Positions 19,828-30,336 of a DNA stretch of 32,508 nucleotides are shown here, piece by piece. Made by a program: the position numbers and the translations under genes. How positions within the stretch are numbered: the first letter of the stretch is position 1; the number at the start of each line of letters is the position of its first letter. Origin of the DNA: Mastigamoeba balamuthi (taxonomy: Eukaryota; Evosea; Mastigamoebida; Mastigamoebidae). The stretch is from positions 22,691 through 55,198 of the forward strand of contig CACRSC010000036.1 of NCBI GenBank assembly GCA_902651635.1, given 5' to 3'. The notes beneath the pieces were generated by a model. The model did no database searches. It saw nothing but the letters and a program-made list of their open reading frames with translations, and was not told the DNA's origin.

Positions 19828-22800
19828 ATGCTGGGCAGCGCGGCCTTGGCGGCCGCTCTGGCGGTGGCGGTGGCCGCGGAGCGCCTGACGTTCAACACGA
19901 CCGAGATCTACTGGGTGCGCAGGCAGCGCGGGCAGCGCAGCCGCTCGCGGGGTCCGAGCGGAGCCCTCACCCCCGCACCACCGCGCCCGTGTGGGCCCCG
20001 TGCCGCGCTGCTCTCGTGCTCTCGTGGGCGCTGCAGACGGGGGGAGAGACGTGCGGGGCAGCGGCGTGCGGGGCGTACGAGTGGGAGGCGAGCTACGCGT
20101 GCTCCAACGGAGTGTCCGCTGCACACAACACAGCACACAGCACACACAGCACAGCACAGCACACACAGCAACAGAACACAGCATAACAACACAGCGCAGA
20201 TAGCAAAGCACACACAGCACAGCACAGCACAGCACACAGCAACAGAACACAACACAACAGCACACAGTACAATACAGATAGCATAGCACACAGCACACAA
20301 CACAACACAACACAACACAACACAGCACAGCACAACACAGCACAACACACAGCAACAGAACAAGCACACAGAACAAGCACACAGCACACAGCACACAGCA
20401 CACACAGCACAGCACACACAGCACAGCACACACAGCACAACAGCACACAGCACAGGCGCCGTCTGACAGCGTTGGCCGGGGCGCCGCAGGGGCGAGTGGA
20501 TGGACGGCGTGCGCGTGTTCCAGGACCCCACGCCCCGCAACGTGCCCAAGGTCATCACGGGCCTCGCGGCCCACGTGACGGGCTCCTTCAACTGCGACCT
20601 CGACAAGGACCAGTCCCACGTGCCCTCCTCTCTCTCTCCCATCCGCCCCTCACCTCCCCGCTGCCGTCTGACGCGTGCCCTCGCTGCCCTCTCTCTCTCT
20701 CTCCCTTCTTTGCTGCTGCTGCTGGTGCTGCTGCGGGGGTACGACGGCGTGGCCACGACAGCTGATGATGCTGGTGCAGAGGACGGCACTCCGCGAGTCG
20801 ATAGCGCTGCCTGACACGGGGGGCTGCATCTGCCCCAACTGCGCCTCCACTGTGCTTGCACCGCACTCTCCCGCCCTCCCCCCTCTCTCAGTCTGCCCAG
20901 CGCTGACCGGGTTGCTGGGTGCCATGCCTCGCGACGCACTGCACGGCGCTCGCGCTGGGCCAGATCACCATCAAGGCCGACGGGCAGTACAAGTACAACG
21001 AGTACAACCAGGACGGGGCCAACAGGATCATCGCGCTGCCCTCGGACAGCTTCATCTGCCTCAGCAAGATCAAGATCACCGTCGAGTGCGAGATCTGTGC
21101 GCCCCTGCTGCTGCCGCCCTGCTTCTGCTGCTTCTGCTGCTGCTCCCTCCCCTCCCCTGCCCTTCCCAGCCCATGCCGGCCGTGCGGCTCAGCTTGCGTG
21201 CCCTGCCCTGCGCCAGTGAACCCTGTCGTCTTCTCTGTGGCGCCGTCGTGCGGGCCCGTGGAGGGGGGCACGCTGATCGAGGTCTCGGGGGCCAACTACC
21301 CCAGGTACCCCATGCCCGTCTACTGCCTCTTCGACGGCCTGCAGTGTGCGCCTCTCTGCTCTGCTTTGCCCTGCGCTGCGCTGAGCCTCTGGCTGACTTC
21401 CCCTTCCCTTCCCCGCGCCTGCTGCTACTCGCAGACCCTGCGGTCTACAAGCCCAACGCGACAGGCGTCATCCTGTGCGAGACGCCGCCCTTCTCGCACG
21501 AGGGGCTCGTCACGGTGGGCGTCAAGTACGACTTCTACGCGAGCAACGGGCTGCGGCTCGAGTCGCGTGGCCCTGCCCTGAGCCAGTTCCTCTACACGGG
21601 TGCTCCCCTTCCTCCTCCCCTTCCTCCCTCCCCCCCTCTCCGGGCTGCAGCTGAGGCGGGTGGGAGCAGAGGGCGTGAGGCTGACGCGGGTCACGCCGAG
21701 CTACGCCGCGCCCGACGGCAGCGTGCAGCTCGTCATCGAGGGCGAGAACATCGAGTTCTGCCAGAGCAGCGCCATCCTCTGCCGCTTCCGCGACGCGCTG
21801 CAGAACATGACCCTCATCACCCCCGGGAGGCACGCGCACCCGCACAACAGCCCCTGCGCGCAGCTCACTCGTGGGCGCCACACTCCCCCCCCCCGCTGCT
21901 CCTGCTCTCCCCACCCCACCCCAGCTACGAGAACGACAGGCAGAGGTACTACGTGACGTGCAGCACGCCCGTCTGGAACACCACGGGCACCAAGCAGACG
22001 TTTGTGGCGCTGCTGGACATCACGCTCAACGGGCAGCAGTACTCGTCGACGCTGCAGTTCAAGTTCCGCTCCACCGGTGCGTCAAGAGGCAGCCGAGGGG
22101 CCCGCCTGGCCCCTCTGAGCTCTCCCCGTGCTCTCTTCGATCTGCTTTACTACTATTCTCCCAGCTCTCAGCCCTCTACTCCGCGAGCTCCCACTTAGAC
22201 ACTGACACTCGCACTCGCTCGCGGGGTGCTGCTGCTGCTCTGGGGCAGGAGGGATCTCGCCGGCAGTGCTGCAGTGGTCGATCATCGGGAGCTCGTGCTG
22301 CCTGTTTGTGGTGGTCTTCCTGGTGCTGGCGGCGTACATGCGCTACAGGCACTCGCTCGACGGGTACGAGCGGATCCGCGAGGGCAACTTCGAGATCGAC
22401 TACTCCGAGGTCAAGGTGGGGCCGAGGATCGGCAAGGGCACGTTCGGCGAGGTCTTCCGGGGCACGTGGCGGGGCGCGGTCATCGCGATCAAGAAGATGC
22501 CGGCCAACGACATGTCCGACGTGATGCTGCACGAGTTCAACAAGGAGATCACGCTGATGCGGTCGATGCGCCACCCCAACGTGCTGCAGTTCCTCGGCAG
22601 CTGCCTCGAGCCGCCCAACATCTGCATCCTCTTCGAGTACATGGGCCGCGGCAGCCTCTACTCGATCCTGCACAACCCCGCGGAGCACTTTGACTGGCCG
22701 CTGCTGCTGGGCGCGCTCTGCGACACGTCGCGCGGCGTGCTCTACCTGCACTCGTCCAAGCCCCCGATCATACACCGCGACCTCAAGAGCCACAACCTGC

Positions 22801-23582
22801 TGGTCGACGAGAACTGGAAGGTCAAGGTCAGCGACTTTGGCCTCAGCACCATCATGGAGCAGGCCTCCCAGACCATGACCGCCTGCGGCACCCCCTGCTG
22901 GACCGCCCCCGAGGTCCTCAAGCACCTCCACTACAGCCAGAAGGCCGACGTCTACTCGTGCGAGAGCGGGCACTGGGCACTGGCTCCCCCCTCCCTCCCC
23001 ACGTAGCGCGCACGCACTCAGCTCGCACGCCCGCGCAGGTTCTCGATTGTCATGTGGGAGTGCCTGACGAGGAGGGACCCCTACGCGGGCATGCCGCCGT
23101 TCAAGGTCATCTTCGCGGTCGGCAACGAGGGCCTGCGACCGGCGCTGCCGTCGTACACCCCGCCAGAGTTCGCCTCGCTCGTGCGCGACTGCTGGGACGA
23201 GTCGCCGCTCCGGAGGCCCTCGTTCGAGGTCATCCTCGAGCGGATGGAGGCCATGACGAGGCTCGGCTGGTCCGGCGACCCCTTCTCTGGCCTCTCGACC
23301 CCCGCGCGCTCGGTCTCGCAGTCCCCCAAGGCCAGCAGCGCCAAGGACATCGCGGCCTCTCCGGGAGCGGAGACGAGCTCGCCGCCGTCGTTCCAGCTCG
23401 TCCCCAAGTACGTCTCGCCCGCGGAGATGCTGGGGTCTCCTGCCAGCCCGACGCTGGTGCCCGTGGTCTCGCAGAAGCAGCGGAGGCAGAGCCAGGGCCC
23501 TGCGGCCAGCGGCAGCAAGAGGAACTCGGCGCAGATTACGGCGCCCGCGGCGTCTGGCAGCAGCCAGAAGATCCACGACTAG
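19828..23582 (+). CDS. Receptor kinase with extracellular IPT/TIG domains and TKL kinase
   Basis: Eleven exons: 19828-19914, 20037-20113, 20490-20619, 20762-20851, 20964-21096, 21217-21345, 21435-21599, 21667-21829, 21925-22076, 22267-22957 and 23039-23582. They join to 2,361 nt (786 residues). A signal peptide is followed by a cysteine-rich ectodomain with two IPT/TIG-like modules (PVVFSVAPSCGPVEGGTLI; RVTPSYAAPDGSVQLVIEG). One transmembrane helix follows at about 379-400. The kinase domain (about 419-690) is complete: GKGTFGEV glycine loop, AIKK lysine, HRDLKSHN catalytic loop, DFG in SDFGLST, and TAPEV. The HRDLKxxN loop and overall sequence point to the TKL group, so Ser/Thr activity is expected. 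The tail after the kinase is Ser/Pro-rich. Exons 3 and 4 have plausible but less certain borders. The intron after exon 8 begins GC (GGGAG|GCACGC). The ligand is unknown. Confidence 0.92.
20114..20489 (+). repeat. Intron with long CACAG/CACA low-complexity tract
   Basis: From about 20121 to 20455 the plus strand is built almost only of A and C with single G, in irregular CACA, GCACA, ACAGCA and AACACA units; T is nearly absent. The tract lies wholly in intron 2 of the receptor kinase. It is not a regular-period array and has no spacers. Confidence 0.85.
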
Positions 23583-23760
23583 CGGCACTGCCGTTCTCCT
23601 TTACTCCCCTATTATCAATTGAACAGCTTGTTGGTTTCCTTTATCGCATATTGCTCACGACTCATTTGATTCTGTGCGCTTTGCACACTAATGGCTCTAC
23701 AGCTCGCCAAATTGTTGTCCAAAACGCAATAGGAACCTTATTTTGGCATTCCGAAGACAA

Positions 23761-25369
23761 TCAAATGCTTGTAAAGTCAGTGCTGGATGACCACACGGCC
23801 GAGTTGTCGAAGACCTTGTGCAGGTGGAACCACGCCTGCGCGTGGTAGATCAGGACAGTCATCGTTGCCACCGTGCAGTGGATGTAGCCTGAGCTCAGGC
23901 GGAGCAGCCGCGCCTGGAACACCCTGAGCCCAGTGCGCAGCATGTCTACGCCGAAGAAGGAGCGCAGCAGGGCCTGGCAGAAGGCGCCGATGAACACGCT
24001 CATCGCCATCAGCAGGGCAGCAGAGAAGACCGAGTTGTTGTACGCCTTGGAGGGGAAATACACGAAGGGGAAGAACCTCGCATTGTGGCCGAACCGGAGA
24101 ACAGAAGAGACCACGATGTACGCAGACCCCACAGCGATGTGTATCCACAGATTGAGGAACAACACAACTGCGATCTGCATGACAAGTGTGAGACATCTGG
24201 CAAACCGCAAGCCTCACTTTGACGCGATGCAGGCGGAGGTCGGGCGATGTCCTGGTGAAGAAGAACCTCAGCTTGCCCTTCGACAGCCGCTGCCTCAGAG
24301 AGAAGTAGTACTCGGTCATGAAGAACGGGAGGACGACGTCGGGCAACACTTGCACTGCTCCGTAGACGCCGAGAGTGTACGCACTCATGAGGTTCGGGAA
24401 CGTGAAAGTCATGAGGAGCTCGCTGTAGAGCTGCAGCCCAACGCTGAGAGACCTTCAGAAAAAAAAGAGGGGACACACCTCAATGAAGTAGTTGGGGGTC
24501 AGCAGGGCAGAGTAGGGGTCGTTCCGCGAGAGCGATGAGGTGATGGCAGCCTGCTTGAGCAGGAACAGCAACAGGCCCCACATCACGACCATCACGTTCT
24601 GGACCCACGTCGAGGCCACCGAGAACAGCAGGATGTAGACCAGCAGCAGCGGGTACACAAGCACAGCGACCAGCGTCAGCACGAAGACTCTGGCCACGTA
24701 GCGGGCAGGCGGGCACGCCCCCCTGATCCTCAGGTACGCGACTGTGCTCAGGAACGACGCCAGGTGCACCACGAACCCGTAGGCAAACCCCGCGAACGGC
24801 GGCAGCCCCCCATAGGCCCCGAACACCACGGCGTCGTAGGCCACCACGATGGCGACACTGAGACGAACCCGAGTGAGAACCGACGGAGGATAGGAGCGCT
24901 CATACACGAATGCCGCCATCAGCGGCAGCTGTGCGGCGTCGAGTTGGCGATCGAAGGCGTTGTTCATGACCATCGACTGCGTGTGGCACGTGATCAGCCC
25001 CACCAGAGGCACCATGGCGAAGAGGAAGACGGCGTTGTCGCCCATCGCGGGCCCCGTGCCCAGCGGGGGCCCAGCGAAGACGGCGGCCACAGCGCCCGGG
25101 ACGGCGACCAGCAGGGCCAGGCAGGCCGCGGCAGCGACCCAGAGCCCCCTGCGGTTGCCGGGGGCGGCGATCGATGCCAGGACGCTCTCGAAAGACGACG
25201 TCGCAGCCACCTTGGGGCACGGCGGCACCGGCGCGGGCACCCTGGCCTCGAGGTCGTCGCATTTCGGGTCCGGGACTTGGGCCCTCTGGGGCTCGGTGAC
25301 CTGGCTGCCTGTGCGGTCCTCCCCCGCGGTGCTGCCGCTGCCCGCGGGCTCGCCGGGGTCCTCCTTCAT
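23761..25369 (-). CDS. Multipass membrane protein, unknown family
   Basis: Three exons on the minus strand: 24477-25369, 24218-24443 and 23761-24174, joined by introns of 33 and 43 nt into 1,533 nt (510 residues). The ATG at 25369-25367 (MKEDPGEPAGS) is the first in frame before the membrane part; an upstream GTG frame is not used. The first 80 residues are acidic and proline-rich, presumably cytosolic. About nine or ten hydrophobic segments follow, for example WVAAAACLALLVAVPGAVAA, VFLFAMVPLVGLI, VLTLVAVLVYPLLLVYILLF, VMWGLLLFLL, VLFLNLWIHIAVGSAYIVV and LLMAMSVFIGAF. I recognise no family signature, so transporter, channel and enzyme roles are all open. It converges with the kinase gene and diverges from the hydrolase gene. 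Confidence 0.82.
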
Positions 25370-25535
25370 GAACAACACCGCCTCCAATATCAGTAATAAT
25401 GCAGTGCGAAACGCCACAAGCCCGACAGGAAGATTCGCCTATCAGCTGCGCGTTTCTCTTTCAGTGCGGAAAATACTGCGGAAAACACGCAGGCCAAAAA
25501 TAGCTGAGAGGCGTCACAAGCTGGCCAGCGGCCGC
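25370..25535. promoter_or_regulatory. Shared divergent promoter region (166 bp)
   Basis: The multipass protein (minus) and alpha/beta hydrolase (plus) start codons face away from each other across 166 bp. Both promoters must fit here or overlap the genes, so the two may be co-regulated. No TATA-like element stands out. Confidence 0.5.
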
Positions 25536-26522
25536 ATGGAGCACCCCGCAGCTGCCATCGACGACGTGGAGTACCTCGAGACCCTCGCGAGCACGCAGCA
25601 CGCCGTGGTGGCCACGGAGGGCGGTGGCCAGACCCCCTACTGGCTCTTCGCTCCGCTCGACGGCGGCCAAGGCGGACAGCAGCAGCAGGCGCCCCGCGTG
25701 CTGCTGGTGGGCGGCATCGGCTCGACGCACCACGTCTGGGGCAGGGTGGTCGCGGGGCTGTGCCGTCACGGGTGCTGGGTGATGGCCGCGGACTACAGGG
25801 GCGTGGGCAGGCTGGGCCGCGACACCCCGGGGCCCTGGAGCGTCGCTCTGCTGGCCCGCGACCTCCTGCGCTGCCTCGAGCACGCGGGGTGGCTCGCGGC
25901 GGACTCGCAGAGGCTACACGTCGTCGGGCACAGCATGGGCGGCATGGTGGCGCAGGAGCTGGCCCTGGCGGCCCCCGAGCGGCTCGCGTCTCTGACTCTG
26001 GCGGCCACGCACAGCGGAGGGGGCGTGTGGAGGACACGGCCCACCGCCTCGGGGCTGCTGATGTTCGCCAGGTGCTCGCTGGCGGGGTCAGGGTCGCTCA
26101 AGGGCGTCCACATCATGCTCAAGGAGGAGGGCCTCTGGGACGAGCGAGCAGAGCTCGTCCCCGAGGTGCTCCGCTCGATGGCCCACATCTGCGTCGACGG
26201 CAAGCCGCCCAAGAAGGCCTTCATGAAACTCCTGGGGGCAATCAGGCGCTTCGATGCCAGGGGCAGGCTGCGGCAGCTGCGGGGGCTCAGGTGCCAGGTG
26301 CTCTGCGGGACCAGTGACTCGACGATACCTCCGGGGCACTCGAGGGAAATCGCCAGGGAGCTCGGATGCCCGCTGCACTGGCTCGACGGTGCAGGCCACG
26401 GCCTATTCGCCGGCTCTGAGCGACGCCCATGGTTCCTTGACAAGGTACTCGCCTTTATCGACAAAGCTGAGGTTGAGGAACTCCTGTCGATTGACAGTAT
26501 TGTTGACATGAACACAGAATAA
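25536..26522 (+). CDS. Alpha/beta-hydrolase fold protein
   Basis: Single-exon gene of 328 residues, starting at the ATG at 25536 (MEHPAAAIDD). The frame is open upstream but runs antisense to the neighbouring gene, so it is not used. The fold is clear: VLLVGGIGSTHHVWGRVV holds the oxyanion-hole strand, VMAADYRGVGRL the next strand, GHSMGGMVAQELAL the nucleophile elbow with the catalytic serine, CGTSDSTIPP the acid-residue strand, and DGAGHGLF the catalytic histidine. This is the arrangement of small-molecule esterases, lipases and epoxide-hydrolase relatives. A cap region (about 190-260) with ICVDGKPPKKAFMK lies between. There is no signal peptide. The substrate cannot be inferred. Its lack of introns is unusual beside its neighbours. 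Confidence 0.9.
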   Translation: MEHPAAAIDDVEYLETLASTQHAVVATEGGGQTPYWLFAPLDGGQGGQQQQAPRVLLVGGIGSTHHVWGRVVAGLCRHGCWVMAADYRGVGRLGRDTPGPWSVALLARDLLRCLEHAGWLAADSQRLHVVGHSMGGMVAQELALAAPERLASLTLAATHSGGGVWRTRPTASGLLMFARCSLAGSGSLKGVHIMLKEEGLWDERAELVPEVLRSMAHICVDGKPPKKAFMKLLGAIRRFDARGRLRQLRGLRCQVLCGTSDSTIPPGHSREIARELGCPLHWLDGAGHGLFAGSERRPWFLDKVLAFIDKAEVEELLSIDSIVDMNTE

Positions 26523-26722
26523 TAACCCAAGTTGTTGCATCATCTTTACTGAATGGCAGAACCTTGGAAAACAAACGAGCAAGTTCTCTTTCTTCTGACC
26601 CCTCATGAGCGATTCCCCGACTGTAATGGTTTGTTGGGTCCAGGGTCTCCCCAGGAAAAGAGCCAAAATGGATTATTTTGTGGGGGTACAAATCTCTGTC
26701 CTGACAGTGGCCTCAGGACATC

Positions 26723-29700
26723 TCACTGTCTGGCGCCACACTCGTTACAATACTTGCCGTAGGCAGTCGTATTGCACGATGGGCAACTCTTCTTGTGCAC
26801 GTTCCTTGCTCCACACTGTGTAACAATTTCAGTGGAGTGAAAAAGAGACAAAATAGGATGAGCTTTCACCTTGGAACAGAAGTTGTCCGTCTGCTTTAAT
26901 GGCCCCTTGCAAGCGGGGCACTGCTGCATTTGCACAGCCTCCGGTTTTTGTCTCTTTTCAGGCCTTGAAGACTCATCTGCAACAGCTCTGGAGTTCCTGG
27001 CATTAATTCTCCTGACTACTGAGCTATGAGTATCTCCGATGTGAAATAGAGTGCACCGAAGAAGTAGGCGAGTCCAGAGAGGTCATCTCCAGTCTCCTTG
27101 TTGATCTTCTGGAGGCTCCTCAGACCCTCTTCCGTCATCAGGCTTGCAACTGCTTCGCGACCCATCACAACTACCTGGGTGCCGTGGCAAACGTCTATCT
27201 TCACTGGAATCTTGGCAACTTCTGGGTTATCCCTGCACGTCGTTTGCTCTGCTGCAAACTCGCTGCCCAGCCTCATTTGCTTTGAATTGCTTAGTGTTTG
27301 AAAACAGAAACTCTAGGCACCCTGGCAACGAACTCCAGACTGAGCGTGTTGAGGACTGGCTGTGCGCAATGGAACCACTGTCCATCGAAGTGTATCCAAT
27401 CCCCCTCCGCGGTTCTGTTCCCTCTGGTGGCCACACACTGGGCGCACAGTGACTGAAGGACATGTATCAATAACTGACGCACCCTTCCTAACTTCGTGAA
27501 TACCTCGATGATATCAGTTGATATCTGCTTTAGAAGGGCGGGGAACGTCGATCCTGCTGAGACGAAGTACTCTCCTTCGTCGAGGACAAGGCACTTCCCC
27601 TCTGCAATCCCTGGGCAGCCTGACACGAGCAACGACAGTTCCTCGCTCAAGAGGGGCGAAACAATCAGCAAAACCATGCCCGCACAAATGCCATTCTGTG
27701 CCGGAACGGCTCTCGAGGCCTCTTGAACGAGCTCGGAGATTCCGAAACCAGAATGGCCAGTCAGCAGCTTCGACTGTGAATCAAAGTCAGGCGCATTGTA
27801 ACACAAGAGGGTGTGCCTGTATCCCAAGAGACGGAAGGCCCCGATCATTGATCCTGCCCGTTCCTGCACTGCTCGACTCCATTCTTGCCTTCCACTCAGT
27901 CCCAGGAGGGAACTTGGTGAGGTACTGGCCCATTTCGCTAAGAAGGAATGAGAAATGATGAAATTAAACAAACGTACTCCTTGAGCCACGTCTCACACCC
28001 TGTCAGGGCTTCAAGGTAGCTTTGTGTGCCCTCGGTTTCCGTGCATTTCCACTTGGTGAATGACATGCCGTGCCTCGAAACGAACTTGGATATAAGCCAG
28101 AAGTTCTTTCCCTCACCGGGAAATACGTATTCGGCACCGCACAGGTTTGTCCAGCGCAGGCATTCGAGCACGTCCTCCCACTTGACAGTAGCGGATGGAT
28201 CTGTGAAGTGTGAGAAACAAAAGGAATGAATTTGCATACCGGAATGATTGCTCTTGGCAATCTGGGCTGAGATGTGCATCATGACCAGCCACATGTGCTC
28301 CCACAGAGTCGCTGTGTCCAGGACAGAGGTGAACAGCTCCTCTGCAGGAGCCATGACCCGGCCCAACTGCGAGATCAGGTGCCGTACTTGGTACCATCCG
28401 AAACGCAGGCAAATCGTCTCACTTCCCGGATTACGGATCAGTGCTGCTGGGTAGAGTTGCAGTAGCTCTCTGAGAGGCTTTTCACCGATTCTGGAGTTCT
28501 CCTTGCACTCCCTCCCAAATGCAGCCGAAACCATGAGCTGCATGTACTCGAGCTTGTTGCCATCTGGCGGGAGCAAGCATGTATCCTTGACGTCTCCCCT
28601 GAGCATCTCAGCACGAACGAGAGGATACGCCCTCTCGACAAGCAGTCCTGCCAGCCGCTCCTGAAAGAAGTGAAACGTTGAACAATCAGAACTACGGAGT
28701 TATGTCTGGGCTCACCTTGCGTTCGTCGGGTTTGCTCTCGTCTGATTGGATGATGGCCAGGGCACTGTCGAACTCCTCGTGGGTGAGGTTGCAACACACA
28801 CCGACATCCATCCAGCAGAAGACTAGCCTCTCGAACAGCGGGATGCCTCCGGTTGCCTTGGCCACCTCTCTTGCAAGGGCACCAACGAAGCCACCAACGT
28901 GAATGGCCGTCTTGCCGGGACAGGTTCCAGGCTGAGGCTCCTGCGGTATAAGAGGAGGTTGCAGCACGCTGCATAGAAGCTGCGACCTAATGTGCGTGCT
29001 GAGCGTCAAAAAGTGATGTAGGTGCATTCCTGTGAACGTGGAGCACAGCGGTCCCAAAATGTGCCACTTGAACTGCAGGCTGGTCTGATTGCTAGTTAAA
29101 AGCAACACTTGGCCGTACCATGGAGGGTACAGATTGACTGAGCTCGGAGAGGAGTGCCAAATTACGAGTTGCAACAATTGGGACAACTGCAGTGGGCTGT
29201 TTTCCGGCCTTGCGACAAGAAGAAAACAATGAGATGTGTATACGGAGTGAGAAGGACTCACATTCTTTTGGTCTCTGTTGAACGCTGCGAGGAGCTGAGC
29301 GAAGTGTTCTGTGATAGATAAATTGATCTCGAGGAAGTCCTCTGCAGAGCAGTTCAGGTCGTCGATGAAGAAGACAAACGACCCTCCAACAGCCTGTGTG
29401 AGGGCGAGCAGCAGCCAGGCAAAGCGCTCAGGTACACTGGCCATTGCCTGCACGCTCTCCACCACGTCTCTCTGGGCGACCAACGAGACGATGGCCTGCA
29501 GGGCGTCTGCCAGCTCCGCGAAAGAGGAACGGCCGACAATCCGGACCATGCAGGACTTGTCGGGGTTGGTAATCACGTTGCTCCCCATCCTGGCCACAGT
29601 AGCGCTGTTCATCATCGGAGGCGCTGCTCCGTACCCCCTGCACATGAGGCTGAAGGGCATCTTGGGGTCTGGGTCGGCCATGATGCTCACAAACGTTGTC

Positions 29701-29946
29701 TGTCTCGGAAACGTTAGGTTCTAATGGCCCGGCCAGGGGAGCCACGGGTACCTTTCCCGACCCCCAGTTCTGTCCAAGAACCACAAGAGAACCTGGCCGA
29801 AACCCCAGCACACCTGCCTGCACGTTGACAAGAGCCTGGCGCCATAGCGCGAGAGTGTGGGCCAGAACCGCACGCGACTCGTCCACTCGCGGGAAAATCA
29901 CCCAGTTGGGATCCACAAAGGAGAGCGTGTCCACAGACTCCACTGT
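26723..29946 (-). CDS. P-loop NTPase with C-terminal double zinc ribbon
   Basis: Minus-strand gene built from exons 29752-29946 (5' border uncertain), 29262-29699, 28716-29186, 28240-28660, 27978-28200, one from about 27925 to 27312, 27279-27057, 26976-26870 and 26815-26723. Splicing out 29700-29751 creates a perfect Walker A motif, GQNWGSGKTT. About 110 residues later GGSFVFFIDDLN fits Walker B. The end has two zinc ribbons: CPAC...FCSKCGARN and CPSC...YCNECGARQ. The roughly 900 residues between and around match no family I know; AAA+ or STAND-type ATPases are the nearest by motif. The junction near 27925-27977 is unresolved: donor GGA|GTACGT is good, but several acceptors restore the frame. 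The exon at 29946 begins after a likely CAG acceptor, so the gene probably extends upstream, possibly into the EF-hand gene. Confidence 0.7.
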
Positions 29947-29961
29947 CTGTTTGCGTGTGCA

Positions 29962-30336
29962 CTAATAGTCAGTTGGTGCAACCACAGAACACTGGCTGGA
30001 GATGGGTGGGCAACTGCAATGCTGCTCTCCCACACAACACTGTGGATTCTGATGCGTGGGTACAAACAGCCAGAAATAGAGAGAGAGAGAGCTCGTTTGT
30101 GTGTGTGTGTGCATGTGGGAGCTTTCCTTGGCCTTGCGGGCAAGAGTGCAGAACTCGGAATAGGTGAGGCTGCCGTCGTTGTCGGCGTCGTGAATGATGG
30201 CTTGGCGGGGCATCTCAGCCCAGTCGATAAACAGACCGTCGTGCATTGCCTGTGCAGCTTGTGCGTACGTCACTTTCCCATCGTTGTCTGCGTTGGACTG
30301 GCCGAAAGCAGAGCGCAGCAGCGCCTCGTCTGCCAT
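29962..30336 (-). CDS. EF-hand calcium-binding protein (possible N-terminus of the P-loop gene)
   Basis: ATG 30336-30334 opens a frame of 124 residues. Residues 1-70 form a pair of EF-hands. The first loop, NADNDGKVTYAQ, lacks the final glutamate and is probably weak. The second, DADNDGSLTYSE, is canonical (D1, D3, D5, G6, E12). After LARKAKESS the frame continues through CA- and CT-repeat sequence that looks intronic, ending at a TAG at 29964-29962. In-phase GT sites such as TTT|GTACCC could splice to the acceptor at about 29947, which would make this the amino end of the P-loop NTPase. Alternatively it is a separate small protein with a poorly conserved tail. Transcript data would decide. 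Confidence 0.65.
   Translation of the reverse strand: MADEALLRSAFGQSNADNDGKVTYAQAAQAMHDGLFIDWAEMPRQAIIHDADNDGSLTYSEFCTLARKAKESSHMHTHTQTSSLSLYFWLFVPTHQNPQCCVGEQHCSCPPISSQCSVVAPTDY

Noticed and set aside
20121-20455. CRISPR-like or telomere-like array
   Set aside because: Units are irregular, there are no unique spacers, and the tract lies inside an intron of a well-supported gene.
24960-25535. Upstream extension of the alpha/beta hydrolase reading frame
   Set aside because: It runs antisense through the multipass membrane gene and shows no domain; the fold starts naturally after the ATG at 25536.
29262-29699. Dynein heavy-chain motor fragment
   Set aside because: FFIDDLN recalls a dynein Walker B, but the spacing from Walker A is longer and the following dynein motifs are missing.
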